Assembly (NCBI GenBank): GCA_025462785.1
Contig: JAOAPG010000438.1
Location: 1-8,420, forward strand
DNA from: Acidobacteriaceae bacterium
GTDB taxonomy: Bacteria; Acidobacteriota; Terriglobia; Terriglobales; Acidobacteriaceae
DNA length: 8,420 nucleotides
Direction of reading: 5' to 3'
Part shown: one piece after another, positions 6,400-8,420 of the stretch
Position numbering within the stretch: position 1 is the first letter of the stretch
Layout: every line of letters begins with the position of its first letter
The notes under the pieces: model-generated
The model's input: the letters and a program-made list of their open reading frames with translations, nothing else
Databases searched by the model: none
What the model was told of the DNA's origin: nothing
Program-made: the position numbers and the translations under genes

Positions 6400-6570
6400 C
6401 CGGTTCCCCCGCAAATTCAACACGGAACCGATTTGGCGAGATCTGCATCCATTTGGGTAAGAAAGACTAGGCTGGGGAACCGGTCTCGGGAAGGCGCATA
6501 GTTCCAACGGCCTCCTCAGGCTCCGCATCGTAAGGCTCAACTCATCTGTGAGCTTTCGAGATCCAGGAGG
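6400..6570 (+). promoter_or_regulatory. Candidate structured RNA leader of the MFS transporter gene
   Basis: This stretch is unusually self-complementary. CCGGTTCCCC (6400-6409) is a perfect 10-base complement of GGGGAACCGG (6474-6483). Its inner CGGTTCC can instead pair with GGAACCG at 6424-6430. Next, GGTCTCG (6482-6488) can pair with CGAGATC (6557-6563, one G-T pair). That helix would enclose three small hairpins: GGAA/TTCC (6489-6505), GCCT/AGGC (6510-6521) and GCTCA/TGAGC (6535-6553). CCTCCT (6511-6516) is also an exact complement of the AGGAGG ribosome binding site (6565-6570). The picture fits a leader that can switch pairing to hide or expose the start. I do not recognise a known riboswitch class. 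The inverted repeats could instead be protein-binding sites. Confidence 0.4.
6565..6570 (+). promoter_or_regulatory. Ribosome binding site AGGAGG of the MFS transporter gene
   Basis: AGGAGG is a full consensus Shine-Dalgarno site, 8 bases before ATG 6579. It can pair exactly with CCTCCT at 6511-6516 in the upstream leader, which may make it a control point. Confidence 0.85.
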
Positions 6571-6578
6571 GAGAAGTT

Positions 6579-7844
6579 ATGGCAAGTCGCCCCATTCCAA
6601 TTAGCAGCAATGTACCCAATCGCTGGGGTATTGCCATTGCTGGCGTGGTGATGCAAATCGCGTTAGGCGCAGTCTACGCCTGGAGCGTATTTCGGATCCC
6701 GCTCACGAAAACGTTCGGCTGGACAATCTCGCAGGTCACATTCACCTTCACGCTCGCCATTCTTACGCTCGGATTCGCCTCCTTTGTCGGTGGACTCTGG
6801 ATGAGAAAGTCCGGCCCTCGTACGGTGGCAATAGTGGCCGGCATTTTATACGGAGGAGGAGTGTTTCTCGCCAGCTTCTCGGCTGGAAACTTATGGTCGC
6901 TCTATTTCTCCTATGGAATCTTGGGCGGAATCGGCCTGGGCCTGGGTTACATCGTGCCGGTGGCCACGCTGGTGAAGTGGTTTCCTGATAAACGGGGAAT
7001 GATTACTGGAATTGCGGTCGCTGGATTTGGGGCCGGAGCTCTGATCACCGCTCCGCTTGCCAGCCGTCTCATTGCGAGCGTAGGCGTACTAAAGACATTC
7101 GCGATACTTGGCATTGCATACCTTATCGCAGTCACTGGCTCTGCCCTCTTTATGAAAGATCCGCCGCCGGGCTACACCCCACCTGGATGGAAACCAACCG
7201 CGGCCGAACAAAAACAGCGCTCTACCAGACCCTACACGCTTTCTGAGGCGCTCCGAACTTGGCAATGGTATGGCTTGTGGGCGCTCTTGTTCCTGAACAC
7301 TTGCGCTGGGATTTCTATCATTTCTCAAGCCGCACCAATGGCTCAAGAGATCACTAAAGTAAACGCTGCGACTGCGGCAGGGCTGGTAGGCATCATCTCG
7401 ATTGCTAACGGCCTCGGACGCTTTCTGTGGGCTTGGCTTTCCGATCTTATCGGGAGGCGATGGGTGTTTCTAGCTATGTTCTTGATACAAGCGGTGGTCT
7501 TCTGGATTTTGCCCAGGGTCAACAGCTTCCCAGCTTTCGCAACTTTGGCGTTCGTGATTCTTCTTTGTTATGGAGGAGGATTTGGAACAATGCCTGCCTT
7601 CGCCGCCGACTATTTCGGACCGGAAAATGTAGGTTCCGTGTATGGCCTCATGCTGACTGCCTGGGGATTTGCGGGGCTTGTGGGGCCGACGTTAATTGCC
7701 CGTATTCGGCAGAGCACCGGCCATTATTCCGAGGCACTCACCATCATATCGATCGTGATGCTCGTCAGTGCGGTCATCCCATTGATAGTTCGTCCACCTG
7801 ATTCGGCGGCAGTAAGGGCGGTAGCCAAGCCGCGGGTGGCCTGA
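6579..7844 (+). CDS. OFA-family MFS transporter (oxalate/formate antiporter-like)
   Basis: This 421-residue inner-membrane carrier has about 12 hydrophobic helices and the hallmarks of the OFA (oxalate/formate antiporter) branch of the major facilitator superfamily. These are an early QIALGAVYAWSVFRIPL (26-42), LGLGYIVPVATLVKWFPDKR (120-139) followed by GMITGIAVAGFGAGAL (140-155), a central cytoplasmic loop rich in Pro, Lys and Gln (about 193-225), and GLGRFLWAWLSDLIGRR (278-294). Length is normal for the family. In OxlT of Oxalobacter, Arg272 and Lys355 bind oxalate. Here R281 in GLGR appears to match the arginine, but the TM11 position reads Trp (LTAWGFAG, W362) where OxlT has Lys. The substrate is therefore probably another small monocarboxylate, and oxalate is unlikely. 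The gene stands alone, with a consensus ribosome binding site and a possibly structured leader. I cannot name the substrate. Confidence 0.9.
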   Translation: MASRPIPISSNVPNRWGIAIAGVVMQIALGAVYAWSVFRIPLTKTFGWTISQVTFTFTLAILTLGFASFVGGLWMRKSGPRTVAIVAGILYGGGVFLASFSAGNLWSLYFSYGILGGIGLGLGYIVPVATLVKWFPDKRGMITGIAVAGFGAGALITAPLASRLIASVGVLKTFAILGIAYLIAVTGSALFMKDPPPGYTPPGWKPTAAEQKQRSTRPYTLSEALRTWQWYGLWALLFLNTCAGISIISQAAPMAQEITKVNAATAAGLVGIISIANGLGRFLWAWLSDLIGRRWVFLAMFLIQAVVFWILPRVNSFPAFATLAFVILLCYGGGFGTMPAFAADYFGPENVGSVYGLMLTAWGFAGLVGPTLIARIRQSTGHYSEALTIISIVMLVSAVIPLIVRPPDSAAVRAVAKPRVA

Positions 7845-8294
7845 AGGGTAGTCATTTTCGCAGCAATTCAGTGAGAGTTGTGAGCGGCCGGGTCGCGAAA
7901 TCGTGGAAGATGGCGTCGTTCAGAAGCAACGTTCTAGGCTGCTCCCTCGGTTGATCCAGATAAATTGTCCGAATTGTTGAATCCTATCGGATGCTTCTCT
8001 CTATGAGCGATACTGAAATTGTTCCAATGCCTGTCCGCTTCCGCATTGATCTGGCTACCAAGCGTTAGTTGTTCTTTGAGCGCCCGCAATTGTTGACACA
8101 TGCGAACGTGCTGTAACAGAGCCCCGGATGAAGCACGCAACAGAAAAATCCCCAAAACCTGTGATGGATTCGGCATTTTTATCCTTGCAACAGATTCCCT
8201 TTCGCTCACAGTAGCAGTCCAGAATGGCCGAGGAAAATTCGATTGAAATTTATTACGAAATCCGAAATGTTCTGACGAGTGGCTGCTTTCATAA
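7845..8294. other. Intergenic region between the MFS gene and the insertion-sequence end
   Basis: Apart from a weak minus-strand small ORF (listed separately), this 450-base stretch shows nothing I can name. A short GC-rich hairpin (GCGGC-CGG-GTCGC, with one G-T pair) lies near 7884-7896, about 40 bases past the transporter stop, but no T-run follows, so it is not a convincing terminator. Confidence 0.4.
7934..8176 (-). CDS. Possible 80-residue hypothetical protein (weakly supported)
   Basis: The frame runs from ATG 8176 to a TAG at 7934-7936 on the minus strand and is preceded by AAGGA 5 bases upstream. The protein begins MPNPSQVLGIFLLRASSGA. It has a leucine- and glutamine-rich helical middle (LLQHVRMCQQLRALKEQL) that could form a short coiled coil, and a polar Asn-rich end. 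I recognise no family, and it has no signal peptide or clear membrane helix. A longer form from TTG 8311 is possible, but it would start inside the apparent insertion-sequence end, so the shorter form is preferred. It is convergent with the transporter gene. It may be a remnant or a chance frame. Confidence 0.35.
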   Translation of the reverse strand: MPNPSQVLGIFLLRASSGALLQHVRMCQQLRALKEQLTLGSQINAEADRHWNNFSIAHREKHPIGFNNSDNLSGSTEGAA

Positions 8295-8303
8295 TGAGCG
8301 ACC

Positions 8304-8344
8304 CGAGACAAAGGTAACAGATCGTACCGGACACATAGGTTACA
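8304..8344 (+). repeat. Two imperfect direct repeats at the insertion-sequence end
   Basis: Copy one (8304-8319) and copy two (8328-8344) share the pattern 'C-GA-GACA...A-GGT-ACA' with one or two small gaps. They lie outside any supported gene and upstream of the transposase start. They are probably transposase-binding repeats of the element end. Confidence 0.5.
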
Positions 8345-8392
8345 CTTTTTCCCTTTGGGGAGGGGTGAATGCCTTGGAAGGAGTGTTCGGTA

Positions 8393-8420
8393 ATGGATGA
8401 ACGTCTGCAGTTTGTTGCTC
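8393..8420 (+). CDS. IS481-type DDE transposase, first nine codons only
   Basis: ATG 8393 opens a frame that runs off the right edge. The visible residues are MDERLQFVA, which I recognise as the usual opening of one IS481-family transposase group (MDERL.FVARLL...). AAGGAG at 8378-8383, 9 bases before the ATG, is a good ribosome binding site. Only nine residues are visible, so neither the helix-turn-helix nor the DDE integrase-like domain can be checked. The assignment rests on this N-terminal signature and on the repeat-rich sequence before it. An intact element just past the edge is likely but cannot be shown. Confidence 0.7.

Larger units (their letters stand above)
8295..8420 (+). mobile_element. 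Left end of an IS481-type insertion sequence, cut by the window edge
   Basis: The last 28 bases encode the start of an IS481-type transposase. The sequence before it carries two imperfect direct repeats, CGAGACAAAGGTAACA (8304-8319) and CGGACACATAGGTTACA (8328-8344), about 24 bases apart, of the kind that fill the ends of such elements. The exact outer boundary is uncertain; TGAGCGACCCGAGACA at 8295 is my best guess. The target-site duplication and right end lie outside the window. Confidence 0.6.

Overview
The window looks like a piece of a bacterial chromosome from the Acidobacteriota (Terriglobia/Koribacter-like lineage). This is an inference. It rests on the large secreted beta-propeller protein with the TQHNDIARTGQN opening typical of that group, the style of the small secreted genes, moderate GC content, and strong purine-rich Shine-Dalgarno sites. 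No rRNA, tRNA or CRISPR array was seen.

Layout from left to right. (1) At 1-207 (minus) is the N-terminus of a small two-helix membrane protein that runs off the left edge. (2) A plus-strand cluster at 410-3070 holds three tightly packed genes: a PA2779-family membrane protein, a secreted C39-type cysteine peptidase, and a 580-residue exported protein. The third has N-terminal TPR repeats, a probable single POTRA-like segment and an Omp85-like outer-membrane barrel. The first two are 7 bases apart and the last two overlap by 58 bases, so they are very likely one operon. This is the most interesting part of the window: an apparent envelope system linking an inner-membrane protein, a periplasmic peptidase and an outer-membrane pore. 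(3) At 3266-3895 (plus) a small conserved acidic domain is fused to a roughly 100-residue Arg/Lys/Ser/Thr-rich tail resembling bacterial histone H1-like tails. (4) At 3931-6171 (minus, convergent with the previous gene) is a secreted beta-propeller protein with two C-terminal Ig-like (Big_1-type) domains.

(5) The 407-base divergent region 6172-6578 holds a possible 50-codon small ORF and a strikingly self-complementary stretch (6400-6570). That stretch ends at the ribosome binding site of (6), an OFA-family MFS transporter at 6579-7844 (plus), and could be a cis-acting RNA leader. (7) The 3' flank, 7845-8294, contains only one weakly supported small minus-strand ORF. (8) The right edge, from about 8295, is the end of an insertion sequence: two imperfect direct repeats, then a good ribosome binding site and the first nine codons (MDERLQFVA) of what I recognise as an IS481-type transposase.

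Only the three-gene cluster shows clear functional coupling. The other genes appear to be independent units. All family names are from memory of motifs, with no database search.
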